From assembly GCA_014529385.2 (NCBI GenBank), contig CM043942.1, positions 20,630,991-20,694,990 on the forward strand: a stretch of DNA of 64,000 nt. The letters run 5' to 3'. Source of the DNA: Adiantum capillus-veneris. Lineage: Eukaryota; Streptophyta; Polypodiopsida; Polypodiales; Pteridaceae. Each line of letters opens with the position of its first letter. The stretch's first letter is position 1. The notes beneath the pieces are model-generated. The model searched no databases. It saw only the letters and a list, made by a program, of their open reading frames with translations, and was not told where the DNA came from. Positions 35,846 through 46,798 of the stretch are shown piece after piece. A program made the translations under genes and the position numbers.

Positions 35846-36850
35846 TTGCATGTCGCAGAGTCCAAGCATAGTCCGGAAATGTCAAAGCTTCTCAGCTCTG
35901 AGGGCCTTTGTAAAGATACCGCTATCTGCTCCTCTGTGCTAACGTAGACCAAGTCGATGTCACCCGCCACACTCGCTCTCGAACATAGTGGTAATGGACC
36001 TCTATGTGCTTGGTCCTGGCATGGAACAGTGGGCTCCTAGCCAACTGCATGTTGCTGAGGTTGTCACAATGGATGACAATCTGCTGGTCCACCTGCACTC
36101 CCAAGTCCTCAAGTAATGTGCGTAGCCAAGCTACCTTGCACGCCGCAACTGCTGCACCTCTGTACTCGGCCTCTGTGCTCGATAAAGCAACAGTAGGCTG
36201 CTTTTGGCTGCTCCAAGTAACAACAACACTCCCAAAAGAGAACATGAATCCACTCGTAGATCTCCTATCAACAATGCTACCTGCCCAATCTACATCTGTA
36301 TACCCATACAATGCTAATGGAACATCTGCTGCATAGAACAATGCGTAGTCAAGAGTCCCTTGCACATACCGAAGTGTGCGTCGTACTCCATCCAAATGTG
36401 GCTTCCTCGGAAGCTGCATGAACTGACTCTCCAAGCCTACTGTGTAGCTCAAGTCTGGCCTCGTGATAGTCAAGTAGATTAGACTACCCACAATCTTCCT
36501 GTACATCTTGACATCCTCAACAACGTCACCCTTCTCTGCACTCAGCCTTGCATTCACATCCAAGGGAATAGAAATTGGCTTACAATCAGCCATACCATAC
36601 TTTGACAACATGTCCAAAGCATACTGTCTCTGTGACACCCATACACCCTCTGGAGTCCTGATCACCTCAATGCCAAGAAAGTAGCGCAACTCGCCCAAAT
36701 ATTTCATTTCAAACTCCTGTTTGAGAAGACCCTTCAGATGGTCAATCTCCATAGCATTGTCACCCACAATAATAAGGTCATCTACATATATGGTAATGAC
36801 CACAATCCCCACATCACTCTCACGTACATAGAGTGAATGATCAGCAATGA
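35846..36850 (-). pseudogene. Copia-1 reverse transcriptase C-terminus and RNase H
   Basis: Downstream half of the copia polymerase. It starts at the hAT insertion with SLYVRESDVG, then IYVDDLIIVG (intact catalytic YVDD), KYLGELRYFLGIEV, SLIYLTITRPDLSY and the RNase H motifs DVDWAGS and SSTEAEYRGA. After HYHYVRERV the frame shifts near 35,960; the expected ending resumes in another frame (DIDLVYVSTEEQIA) and runs towards the LTR. RNase H removes RNA from the RNA-DNA hybrid. The long intact frame over RNase H suggests fairly recent activity compared with other copies here. Confidence 0.9.
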
Positions 36851-37104
36851 CAGGGATTTCAAAATGACGTGATCACACTATAATTTTAGGTTAATAACAA
36901 ATATTTTGTTAATTGACATTCATCTTTTTTGAGCTCCAGGGAGACCTGGAGACCAGCTCGTAGCCCGCCGGCCTAGTGAGTCTTCCCGGCGGTCACGCCG
37001 TGTAAAGCTATTTGCCCGTCGGGCCCGCTGTAGCTCAGTATGCTATCTTTTCTTTCAAGTATTATTCAAACCAAACATTAGAGTTATAATCAATATCACA
37101 CACA

Positions 37105-37755
37105 AGCGTAGTAGTGAAGCCTGAAGGGAATAAACCTCAATCTACTCAAACATGAGCAAGAAAATACAACGGTGAATCAAATATGTGATCAGTCCATCCC
37201 AAAAGTAGAGACATCGACCCAAAGATTCACCTTCCTACCTCCTTTCATAAATCAATCCAATCCAAAAAAGAACTAATGACCCATGATTGGAGCTCTAATC
37301 GGAATAGCAAGCAAATACAGCGGTGAATCAAACATGTGATCAGTCCATCCCAAAAGTAGAGATATCGACCCAAAGATTCACCTTTCTACCTCCTTTCATG
37401 AATTAGTCCAATCCAAAAAAGAACTAATGACCCATGATTGGAGCTCTAATCGGAATAGCAAGCAAATACAACGGTGAATCAAACATGTAATCAGTCCATC
37501 CCAAAAGTAGAGATATCAACCCAAAGATTCACCTTTCTATCTCTTTTCAAGAATCAGGTCAGTCCAATAAAGAACTAATGACCCACGATAGAAGTTCTAA
37601 TCAATATAGCAATCAATTTAGCAAATATAACCGTGAACCAAACATGAGATCAATCCATCCCAAATGTAGAGATACCGACGCAAAGATTCACCTTTCTACC
37701 TCCTTTCAAGAATCAATTCAGTCCAAAAAGTAACTAATGATCCATGATCAGAGTT
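37105..37755. repeat. Four tandem copies of a ~151-bp unit inside the hAT-like element
   Basis: The phrase GGTGAATCAAACATGTGATC and its variants starts near 37,171, 37,322, 37,473 and 37,632. Each copy also has GTCCATCCCAAAAGTAGAGA and AAGATTCACCTTTCTACCTC-type blocks. The fourth copy is the most diverged. Confidence 0.9.
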
Positions 37756-37848
37756 ACATTAAGTTTTGAATTTTTTTAAAGACTATTCATTTTTTTACCT
37801 TTAGTTTTTCTTCTAAATTTTAAAGGATGACCAAATTTAGAGAAAGAG

Positions 37849-37871
37849 GTGATGTGATGTGATGTGATGTG
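37849..37871. repeat. (GTGAT)n pentamer microsatellite
   Basis: Four to five perfect GTGAT units near the right end of the hAT-like element. Confidence 0.9.
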
Positions 37872-38132
37872 AAGGGTTATATAGAGCCGCCAAATATGGA
37901 AGGGGTACACGACGGGTCCGGCGGGATTCTTGCTTGTCCCGCCAGGCCCGCCGAGTTTAATATGAAACCCGACGGGCCTGCCGGGATTGTTGGTTGTCCT
38001 GCCGGTTCTACGTTTTCTACCGGTTTTCGTAGGTCATGGCATTAGATATGTTATTAACATGAAAAAAATAGTGATAATAACAACAATAATTAACATTTAA
38101 CAAAATGCATCATCGCGTAATTAAAATCCCTG

Positions 38133-38922
38133 ATCAGCATGAGCTCTCCTAAAACCAATACTGACAAGATACGTGGAAATCCTGTCATACCATGCTCTAG
38201 AGCCCTGCTTCAAACCATACAAAGCTTTGAGAAGTCTGCATACACAGTCTGGGTAATCTGGATCGACATAACCAGGTGGCTGATCCATATACACTTCCTC
38301 TTGGAACTCACCATTCAAGAAGGCATTCTTTACATCCATTTGATGCATAATCCATCCTCTAGATGCAGCCACTGCTATGAGAGCTCTCACAGTCGTCATC
38401 TTTTCCACTAGAGCAAAGGTCTCCTCATAGTCTATGCCGTACGTCTGTGCATAACCCTTTGCGACCAGCCTTTCCTCGTGACGCTCAATGTTACCATCAG
38501 CCTTATGCTTTGTTTTATACACCCATTTACAGCCAATAGCTTTCTTGCCACTTGGCAATGGCACCAACTCCCATGTGTCGCTTCCTTCCAATGCAGCCAT
38601 GTATCTCTTCATTCATTGCATCATCTCAATGCACATTTCCAACTGCATCCTCAAAACATGTGGGCTCCACATCTTGTATCACCTTAGCCATGTTGGCTTG
38701 GTGATGCGTTAGATACCCATCATAAGTCAATTTCTGAACTGGATTTCTGACTCTGTTAGATCTGTGTGGTCCTGAGTCACTCCTTTGCCCTCTAGCATCT
38801 TCTTGTACTTTCCTTACACCAGGTGTCCTGACAGTCGAAATTCCAAATTCCTCATCAAGACTTTTATCAGAACCATCTGAATCCATGTCTACATGTGAAA
38901 ACCCTAATGATGCATCAGCCAT
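38133..38922 (-). pseudogene. Copia-1 integrase tail and reverse transcriptase N-terminus
   Basis: The minus strand at 38,626-38,922 reads a Ser/Asp-rich linker ending NMAKVIQDVEPTCFEDAV, typical of the region before copia reverse transcriptase. After a frame change near 38,615 the polymerase begins: MAALEGSDTWELVPLPSGKK, GCKWVYKTKHKADGNIERH, GIDYEETFALVEKMTTVRAL and LYGLKQGSRAWYDR. It ends at SIGFRRAHAD, where the hAT-like element enters. In this block a Lys-Ala-Arg motif reads His-Glu-Glu-Arg. Confidence 0.9.
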
Positions 38923-40344
38923 AACGGGAGGTTTATCTACCTTTTCCTTTTATTTTTGTGATACATTCCCTGTACCTGCTGGTGGAGTAACCTGCGTACG
39001 TAATCTACCATTCCATGGCTTCTCAACAGAGCCACGAGAAGAGGACTCTTGTGGTCCACTCAAAACCTGTGACTTTGGCCTCACATTTTGTACAACCACA
39101 TCATCTTTTACATCAGCCCCAATAGTGCCATGTGCATTACTGTACCAGCTGCTCATTTCATCAAAGACAACATCTCTGCTCCCTCGTAATTCTCATGTAG
39201 TAGGATTGTAGCACCTGTACCCCTTTTGTTCAAGGGAATATCCCACAAGAATACATTTCTCTGCTTTAGGATCCAATTTCCTACGCAACTCATCTGGTAC
39301 ATGCACGTAAGCTATGCAGCCAAACACTTTCAAGTGTGCCAAATCAAGATTTGTACCTGTAAACTTTTCCTCAGGTGTTACATCATGCACCGCAGTTGTA
39401 GGTGTCCTGTTCATAATGTACACAGCTGTATTAACAGCTTCAGCCCAGAAATGATGAGGCATGTTCTTCTCATTCATCAATGCACGTGCAACCTCTACAA
39501 TGTGCCTGTTTTTCCTTTCTGCGACCCCATTCTGCTGTGGAGTATATCTGCATGTAAACTGCCTGCGTATACCATGCATTCGCAGAAAATCTGAAAAATC
39601 ATTGGAGAAGTACTCTCCCCCTCCATCTGACCTCAATGTCTTGATTTGCATATCTGTCTCCTTCTCAATCATGACTTTGAAGTCTTGAAAGTGACCAAAC
39701 ACTTCACTTTTGTTACGCATGAAGTAGACCCATACTTTCCTTGTATGGTCATCAATGAAAGAGACATAATACCTGCAACCATGTATACTTGCAGTATTGG
39801 TTGGACCCCAAACATCTGTGTGCACCACCTCAAGTGGCTTTTTACATACATTGCGCTCATGTGGAAATGAGCCCTTTGACTGTTTTCCAAACTGGCATGC
39901 TGCACACACTTTATGCATACCATCCACCTTGAATTTGGGCAAACGTTTTACAATCTGTTTTGATTGCATGCTGCGCAATCTCTGCTCATGGACATGGCCA
40001 ATGCGTTTGTGCCAAATGTCAACATCAGCCACAACACCTGTGCCCTGTGCAAATAATGCAGCTTTTACCTCAGGCATGTCTACATTCAGCGTAAACATTC
40101 TGCCCACACATTTGCCCTCTGTGATCAGCTTACAGCCATTCTGGAAATCTTCTACATAACAACCATTTGGATTGAAGCGAACCTGCAAACCCTGCTCAAC
40201 CATTTGTCCAACAGAAACAAGATTCTCTGTAATGTTTGGGACATGAAGTACATCTACTAAGTACTTTGATTTCCCACTCTTCGTATTTAGAGGTATGTCC
40301 CCTACATGAGCAATGGGGTGAGCTGTGTCATCTCCTGTCTGCAC
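38923..40344 (-). pseudogene. Copia-1 protease end and integrase
   Basis: The minus-strand frame 39,193-40,344 starts in the protease-integrase linker (HVPNITENLVSVGQMV), then the HHCC zinc site (WHKRIGHVHEQRL ... CAACQFGKQ), VVHTDVWGPTNT, IDDHTRKVWVYFM, LRSDGGGEYF and TPQQNGVAERKNRHIVEVAR. These include the expected Asp, Asp and Glu of the catalytic triad. Integrase joins element cDNA to target DNA. After YRCYNPTT the frame meets a stop at about 39,193; 38,923-39,190 continues as low-complexity linker in other frames. The protease-side frame changes near 40,330-40,344. Confidence 0.92.
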
Positions 40345-41072
40345 ATAGCCTTACACATCTGGTTTGTGCATATCTCTAACCACTCTCCACGAGACGTCAT
40401 GTGATTAGAGGCACCTGAATCCACATACCAAACATCATCTTGGGTGGAATTCTGTGCAGTCATTGTATTCATTACATGCTGCATAACAAACATGCGCTCG
40501 TTTTTTCTGTCATCTGCATCTCTGCTAGTAGATGCATAGTTGCCCTGTTCTCTCTTTCCACTTGCTTTTCCCTTTGGACAGTCACGTGACATGTGACCTC
40601 TTTCACCACAAGTCCAACATTCTCTGCTATCTGCAGTATGTTGCTGCCTGCTTAATCCTGCACCACGACCTCTTTGACTCCCCCTGCCTTGAGACGGGTT
40701 TCCCTTGCCACCTGTATTGTTTTGATTTGATTGATCTTCTGAACTTCCATGCAGGGTAGTTATTTTTCTCAAGCTTCTCAGTAACAATCTAACTGAAACC
40801 GTCAGACATCTTGAAGCACTAAGACAAAATAGCTGCAATCTGCAAAAACCTGCAAATCTGCTGAACCTGCTATCGTGGTACCTGTAACGCTTTCTACACT
40901 CAACGAGTGTCCACAATCAAGCGTACATACAACCACTGTACTTGTACAGTAAATCTCTGTGTATTGCACTTTGGAGACCTATTCAGCGAAAAACCTGTTC
41001 GGCATTTGGTCGTGGATTGCGAATGAAGGGATTGTGATGCTCTTGCTCTCTTAGCCTCTCTTGCCTGCACCA
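40302..41072 (-). pseudogene. Copia-1 gag knuckle and protease; gag core deleted
   Basis: On the minus strand the knuckle CWTCGERGHMSRDC (near 40,578-40,619) is followed by the protease motif VWYVDSGASNHMTSRGEW. Upstream, a different frame near 40,735-40,785 reads EKLEKNNYPAWKFR, the start of a copia gag domain, and then passes directly into the Gln/Gly/Arg-rich linker before the knuckle. The roughly 200 residues of gag normally in between are absent. The 5' leader (40,800-41,072) shows no other gene. Confidence 0.85.
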
Positions 41073-41073
41073 G

Positions 41074-41085
41074 GCTCTGATACCA
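41074..41085 (-). promoter_or_regulatory. Primer-binding site of copia-1
   Basis: On the minus strand TGGTATCAGAGC directly follows the 5' LTR and matches the initiator-Met tRNA 3' end. Confidence 0.92.
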
Positions 41086-41406
41086 TGTAAAGAAAGAGGA
41101 TGCAAGAGAGCTACACAAGACAAGCACAAACCACACAAAGATGGAAAGCTTCTTCTTCTTTTCACAGAAAAGAGAGTACAAAATGACTAAGTGCGAAAAC
41201 TGAAAAGTAGCACATATGTACATGCGGTCACTAAGTGTGAACTCGCTAGAAGCGTGCTAAGCTGACACTATAAGTGTAGTCCAGCTGTAGAATCACTGGC
41301 AGAGATCCTCCGTGTCGGTGACCTAACGCGCCAGTGAGTAAATGCCGTAAGCGGCCAAGACCCGTAGTGGATGCCAGCTCAAGATGTAGAGGTCGACATC
41401 TCAACA
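41086..41406 (-). mobile_element. 5' LTR of copia-1
   Basis: The 321-bp counterpart of 35,511-35,831. On the minus strand it starts TGTTGAGATGTCGACC and ends TTTACA next to the primer-binding site. Confidence 0.92.
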
Positions 41407-41886
41407 TGTTTGAGCCGTGTTTTTGAGAAAAGTGTGCCTTAGCTTAGCCTTGAGCCGGATGAAAAATCAAAAGAGCCGGTTGAAAGGAGGGGGAGAAGTA
41501 GAAAATCCGTTTGAAAAATTTAAGAAAATAGAGTTAAATTGCAAAAGAATTTGGTTATTTTAAAAAATTCTCTCGTTGATGTTTGCAAAATTTATATTTT
41601 TTGAACACTATGTTCAAGCCCTTGCATTCACAATTCAATGATGCTTGTAGAAAAGGCCCCCAACACCACCTTGAAGGTCTTAAAACCCCTTTACCACCCT
41701 AAACACACAAAGTGCCATTGAAAGGACAAGGACATAGAGACACTCACTTGTTGCGCCGATAATCTCTCTCTAGTGCATGATTGCAGGTACAAATTTCAAA
41801 GAAGTATCTCCACTATTCAAGTGGCAAAAATTGATTTCCTAGAAAAAGCTTCAAACATGTCTAGACCCACCATCCATACGGACGGT
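41407..41886. other. Unassigned flank of copia-1
   Basis: AT-rich, no open frame or repeat boundary recognised. It should be the original continuation of the array that ends at 35,510. Confidence 0.4.
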
Positions 41887-42124
41887 CTCTCATCCCCAGA
41901 CGATGCACAATGCCAAGCACCTTTCCACAAGGCAAGGCCAAAACCATTGTTCGAGAGAAACCATTTTCTCAAACATACAAAATTCCTTTCCATGAATTTG
42001 CTAACCTCTCATCCCCAGACGATGCACAATGCGAAGCACCTTTGCACCAGGCAAGGCCACAACCAATGTTCGAGAGAAACCATTTTCCCAAACATACAAA
42101 CTTCCTTTCATGAATTTGCTAAGA
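41887..42124. repeat. Two-copy tandem duplication, 119-bp period
   Basis: CTCTCATCCCCAGACGATGC starts at 41,887 and 42,006. Both copies carry GAGAGAAACCATTTTC and CATGAATTTGCTAA, with several substitutions. Confidence 0.9.
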
Positions 42125-42524
42125 GGAAATTTCAGGTTATGTTTTTGGATTTTTACACTATTTTTCTCGGTTTTTGCGGCAAAATTTCTCCTTTAGCCCT
42201 TGCCCTCCACAAGCATTTTTGAAATTGAAAATGGCACAGCATTAAGCTGAGACACATTTTCCTCAAACATTGGCCGGCCACGATCTTCAAGCCATTCACT
42301 CTAGCCAATGGGGCACTGATCCAAATGATGTAGAAAGCGAGTCTACGCAGCACGCATAGTCTGAATGAGACGTGCAATCAACAAGTCCCGAGGTGAGCGT
42401 ACTGGGCTTCGGGCAAGCGCAGGTGGAAAGGCTAATCGACCGAGGCAGCGAGGCTCGACCAGCCGAGTGAAAGGGCGTTCACGCAGTCCTGCCATGCTGA
42501 ACTAAGCCGATAGCGATAGCAGTG

Positions 42525-42526
<2 letters not shown>
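42125..42526. other. No gene; contains a GC-rich patch of foreign look
   Basis: From about 42,370 to 42,525 the sequence is much richer in G+C than its surroundings and has short paired segments (GAGGCAGCGAGGCTCGACC; GCCGATAGCGATAGC). It could be organellar or structural-RNA-derived DNA, but I cannot match it to a known gene. Confidence 0.3.

Positions 42527-42559
<33 letters not shown>
42527..42559. repeat. (CT)n microsatellite
   Basis: About 16 CT units following the GC-rich patch. Confidence 0.95.
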
Positions 42560-42562
<3 letters not shown>

Positions 42563-42867
42563 GCACATTGTCTCATTGTCTACTCAGAGAGCACTGCTGG
42601 AAGTGGAAGAGGCGGGATCTCAAGGCTCCTTTTTGAAGGGTGACCCAATCGTTCATTTGAAGGGTAAATTTTTACCTATCTTTCATTAAGCTATATTTAC
42701 GCAAAAATCAGAAGGGATACTCAAAGATTTTTCAATATTCTATCCCTCTTTCGAAGGGTAAATATATTTTTTCTCTACATTTGAAGGATAAAAGTGCCTT
42801 TGAAGGATGTCGAAGCCTTCAAAAAATGGGCCTGGGGGATCCCTCCCCCTTTTATAGTAGTATAGAT

Positions 42868-44337
42868 ACTCCAATGCCGCATGTGGGCAAGTGACCTTAC
42901 AACATCTTAGGGATTCACTTGGAGACTTTGACTTGACAAGAGTTGAGAGAGCAGCATTTCAAGCTCAAGATTATCTCTAGGTCGATATCCCATCCTCCGC
43001 ACCCACCCTTCTCTTTTGTCGTGTTGTGCTTCACTCGCATCTCCCTTGATTCTCAATTTTTTTTAAAAATTATCCCAGCTGATAGCTCCTACTTGGCTTC
43101 TTCAATATAATATTGTGTTGGGCACAAGATTCATCCAAGAATGAATGTGTCCCACTCCACGAGTGGACACCTCTATTTATCCTAGAGTTGGTTCAATTAT
43201 AGGTTCACACCTTGTCTCTTGGACATGATATGCCACACCTCCCTCCTTAGGGACAAAAACATGGACATCTTTTGAAATTTGTGGATTGAGAAGAGACTCT
43301 ACATAAGTAGATATACTCCAATGCCTCATGTGGGGAAGTGACCTTAAGACAGCTTAGGGCTTCACTTGGAGACTTTTACTTGACAAGAGTTGAGAGAGAA
43401 GAATCCCAAGCTCAAGCTTCTCATTAGGTTGCTATCCCAACCTCTGCGCCCACTCTTCTCTTTTGTGGTGTTGTGCTTAGCTCCCATCTCCCCCTTGATT
43501 CTTGGTTTTTTTTTTAATTTATCCCAGTTGATAACTCATACTTGGTTGCTTCAGTATAATATTGTGGTAGGCCCAAGATTGATCCAAGAATGAATGTGTT
43601 CCACTCCACCATTGGACACCTCTATTTATCCCAGAGTTGGTTAAATTATAGTTTCACACCTTGTCCCATGGACACGACATGCCACACCTCCCTCCTTAGG
43701 GACAAAAACATGGACATCTTTTCACATTCGTGGATTGAGAAGAGACTCTGCATGAGTAGACATACTCCAATGCCTCATGGAAGTGACCTTACAACAACTT
43801 AGGGCTTCACTTGGAGACTTTGACTTGACAAGAGTTGAGAGAGTAGCGTCCCAAGCTTAAGGTTCTCATTAGGTAGCTATTCCAACCTTTGCGCCCACCC
43901 TTCTCTTTTGTCGTGTTGCGCTTCGCTCGCATCTTCCTTGATTCTTGATTTTTTTATAAATTTATCCCAACCAATATCTCCTACTGGGTTGCTTCAATAT
44001 AATATTGTGGTGGGCACAAGATTCATCCAAGAATGAATGTGTCCCACTCTACAGGTGGGCACCTCTATTTATCCTAGAGTTGGTTAAATTATAGGTTAAC
44101 ACCTTGCCCCATGGAAACCACATGCCACACCTCCCTCCTTAGGGACAAAAACATGGACATCTTTTTAAATTTGTGGATTGAGAAGAGACTCCACATGAGT
44201 AGATAAACTCCAATGCCTCATGTGGGAAAGTGACCTTACAATAGCTTAGGGCTTCACATGGAGAGTTTGACTTGACAAGAGTTGAGAGAGTACCATCCCA
44301 AGATCAGGCTTCTCATTAGGCCGCTATCCCAATGTAG
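42868..44337. repeat. Tandem array, 3.3 copies of a ~447-bp unit
   Basis: Units start at ACTCCAATG near 42,868, 43,315, 43,764 and 44,207 (spacings 447, 449 and 443). Each contains CACTTGGAGACTTT, the CCCACCCTTCTCTTTTGTCG block, GAATGTGT(C/T)CCACTC and CTCCTTAGGGACAAAAACAT. The last copy is partial and ends before a CT tract. About 300 bp of the unit is related to 22,818-23,113 and 33,535-33,835 inside repeat X. Confidence 0.9.
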
Positions 44338-44349
44338 GCAACTAGGTTG

Positions 44350-44350
<1 letters not shown>

Positions 44351-44413
<63 letters not shown>
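44351..44413. repeat. (CT)n microsatellite
   Basis: About 31 CT units, at the right edge of the 447-bp array. Confidence 0.95.
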
Positions 44414-44414
<1 letters not shown>

Positions 44415-45716
44415 GCCTCGATGCTAACGCTAACACTAGCCAAGGCTCCCCACTATGTTGCAAGGCGGTGTCTAGGTAGGGGAGTTAGTCTCAGCCCTTG
44501 CCCATAGCTAGAGTCTATCGAGAGAAGAGACCCCCAGGCCTAGCTTTGCTCAACATATAGCAGCTTGAAAAGAAGGTACGTTTGCTACAATCGCTCAAAA
44601 AGAAGTTACTACCACTTCTTGATGCCCTAACTCTGCAAACTTTTGATATCCATGCTCCACAAGCATGACCACAATAAAAAAAGCTCGTTGCCTCAGATTA
44701 AGAAAGAAAATGCCTCGATGTCCACACTATCACCCCCAAGCTATCCAACATTTTCTTGACCTAATTTTGTCCAGTCTTGACACCCAAGTTTCACAAGCAT
44801 TACCACTTCACCTGGCCTTTAATATCTAGTCCCATGGAGTTTCAATGGCCTCCTTTAGTACTCTAGTCCACAGACACATAAGTTTCCTTGTGGTGGTAGC
44901 TATGCCAAGGAAGGAACCCACTCCCCACCACGATGCACAAATAACAACCCTCAAAGATCAGATTCAAGTACTCATTAGGGAAAATAAAGAACTCAGAGTG
45001 ACGCTTGCCCAAGCTTGATGAAACAAAGGAAGTAGAGAGATATACTCTTCTTGCAATTCCACACAAAGTGAAAGCATCCCTCACTGAAACCATACTAGTG
45101 GTCAAGAAGGAAGCACACAAGGCAGCACATAAAATCACAAAGAATCTTGGCCTCAAGGTCAGGATTGGAGAGCTCCATCCACCATGGTGTACGACGACGA
45201 AACCCTTGAAGAAGCAATCACAAATCTCAATGACATTCTTCAACCAGTTAACATCAAGCCTGAATCCATCTCCTAGATGAATGACACACATTTTCATGTG
45301 CCACTGGAGCACTATATTCTCACTTTCAAGAACAAGGAAGAGCAGATGAAGTTTCTACACCAATTCCACCTCCTCAAGGGGAAAAATTTTGGATCGATGA
45401 GGAATTGACATAAAATTAGATCAAGGTTAAAACAAGTGAACGCAAGAAGATGCATGAGGCCAATAGATACGGTAAATGTGTAGTCTATTGAGGCAGCAAA
45501 GCTATCATCCAAGAGTTTTGAACTCCCACACCAACTTCCTCCTTCTTGAATCCCCTCACCTAATTCCCTTAGGTTACTTTATTTTCTTTTACCCTCCCAA
45601 ATTCCAATGGACCCTCAATCCTTATTGATGTGTATGGGAATTCCTTCACTCAGAAACAGTTATAATGCTGTATTTTTTGTCCCATATGTCATATTTCACC
45701 TCCATAAATGATAATT

Positions 45717-45718
<2 letters not shown>
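44414..45718. other. No supported gene; one weak coding-like stretch
   Basis: Between about 44,900 and 45,230 the plus strand reads a coiled-coil-like segment (ITTLKDQIQVLIRENKELRV) and, after a stop and frame change, a Lys/Ala-rich segment (KEAHKAAHKITKNLG). It could be a gag or ORF1 coiled-coil remnant, but no diagnostic motif is present. Confidence 0.3.
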
Positions 45719-45799
<81 letters not shown>

Positions 45800-45846
45800 G
45801 CACGCACACGCATGCATGCATGCACGCACACATGCACACACACACA
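45719..45846. repeat. (CT)n then long alternating (CA)n tract
   Basis: About ten CT units (45,719-45,738) run into about 30 CA units (45,739-45,798) and then a CA/GC/TG-alternating stretch (CGCACACGCATGCATGCATG) to 45,846, so more than 100 bp alternate almost perfectly between purine and pyrimidine. Confidence 0.95.
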
Positions 45847-46798
45847 TACTTATGATTCAGATAAGCATGTGTTAGACACTTGCCTTTTGCTTCACAATGG
45901 ATCTTCTTAGGTTTGAGATATTTTCCAAAATGATTTGTGTGTAAGATCATGTGTGCATGCTTGTGGAACTTGGGATACCCACACCTAGACCACAACAACC
46001 ACTCTTTCCAATAGCCCAAACGCATACTCTCTTGGCTGATCTTCATGGTCATGAACTCTTTTGTTTTAATGGTTTGCTGATTTTTTCATTAAGGAGTCAT
46101 ATTACGATGGAGCAACACATCTATCAAAGTGATGCTACAACAATTCATTCACACACCATCCACACATTAGAAAACACTTTAGCAAATCCCTCCAATAAAA
46201 ATACCTTGCACTGTTCAGCACACTAGACGTGGGAGTCTCTCTCTCTCTCTCTCTCTCTCTCCTCCCCCCCACATATTCAAACCTCAAATCTCACCCTTGT
46301 TTTGTCAAAAGTGACATCACTAGAACAACACAAAAGAATATTCTTGAAAATATCGGGCCCAAAATGACCTCTTTATACATAAGAAATTACATCAAAGTTT
46401 ATTAAAAAAAATGCAGCTCATATAGCAAGCTCAACTTATCCATTGAAGATGGCCCTCTTTGATGACAAGCTTTGAATCTACACTTTTCTCATGATGCCTA
46501 TAGATGAGGTCACTTATCAAGCTATTTCTCATCAACCCATCAAGTGCCTCTATGAGCTTGCCTTCCCCTCATAGCTCCCCTCCCACCTACATATCCTCCA
46601 TGACCCACGTACGCCTAGATGTAAGATTTCTCTCTCTCGTTGCAATTTTGTTAACCTCTCCTCTCTCCTTTTCAGTTTTCCTCTCCTTTGCTCCTCCCTC
46701 TCCAATCTACCTGCCTTTGTAGTACTCTTTAAATTGGCGAGATTCCCCCTTTAGCACTATCAGAACCCCCTGTGAGACGAGGGAGTGTGTACAATGTC
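45847..46798. other. Unassigned; possible 3' end of gypsy-C
   Basis: No gene is supported. A (CT)n tract lies at 46,234-46,261, followed by a C-run. On the minus strand purine-rich sequence near 46,740-46,790 could include the polypurine tract of gypsy-C, but I cannot define an LTR. Confidence 0.35.

Larger units (their letters stand above)
36851..38132. mobile_element. hAT-like non-autonomous DNA transposon, 1,282 bp
   Basis: The termini are CAGGGATTT at 36,851-36,859 and the complement AAATCCCTG at 38,124-38,132, the CAGGG-type end of hAT elements. The flanks ATCAGCAATG plus A on the left and ATCAGCATG on the right look like an 8-9-bp target-site duplication with a small indel, which is the hAT length. 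GC-rich subterminal blocks (CCCGTCGGGC left; CCCGACGGGC right) sit inside both ends in inverted orientation, like transposase-binding motifs. There is no long open frame, so it would need a transposase from elsewhere. Confidence 0.8.
35511..41406 (-). mobile_element. Copia-1 element, minus strand, with nested hAT-like element
   Basis: Two 321-bp LTRs differing at about 12 positions by eye (roughly 96% identical), a primer-binding site, a polypurine tract and copia-order domains (gag knuckle, protease, integrase, reverse transcriptase, RNase H) read on the minus strand. The flanking bases are CGTTT (35,506-35,510) and TGTTT (41,407-41,411), a four-of-five match consistent with a decayed 5-bp target-site duplication. 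A 1.28-kb DNA transposon splits the reverse transcriptase. Confidence 0.93.

Noticed and set aside
36961-37030. tRNA or rRNA gene in the GC-rich block near the left end of the hAT-like element
   Set aside because: The CCCGTCGGGC block has an inverted partner near the other end of the element, which fits subterminal transposon motifs; no tRNA cloverleaf is apparent.
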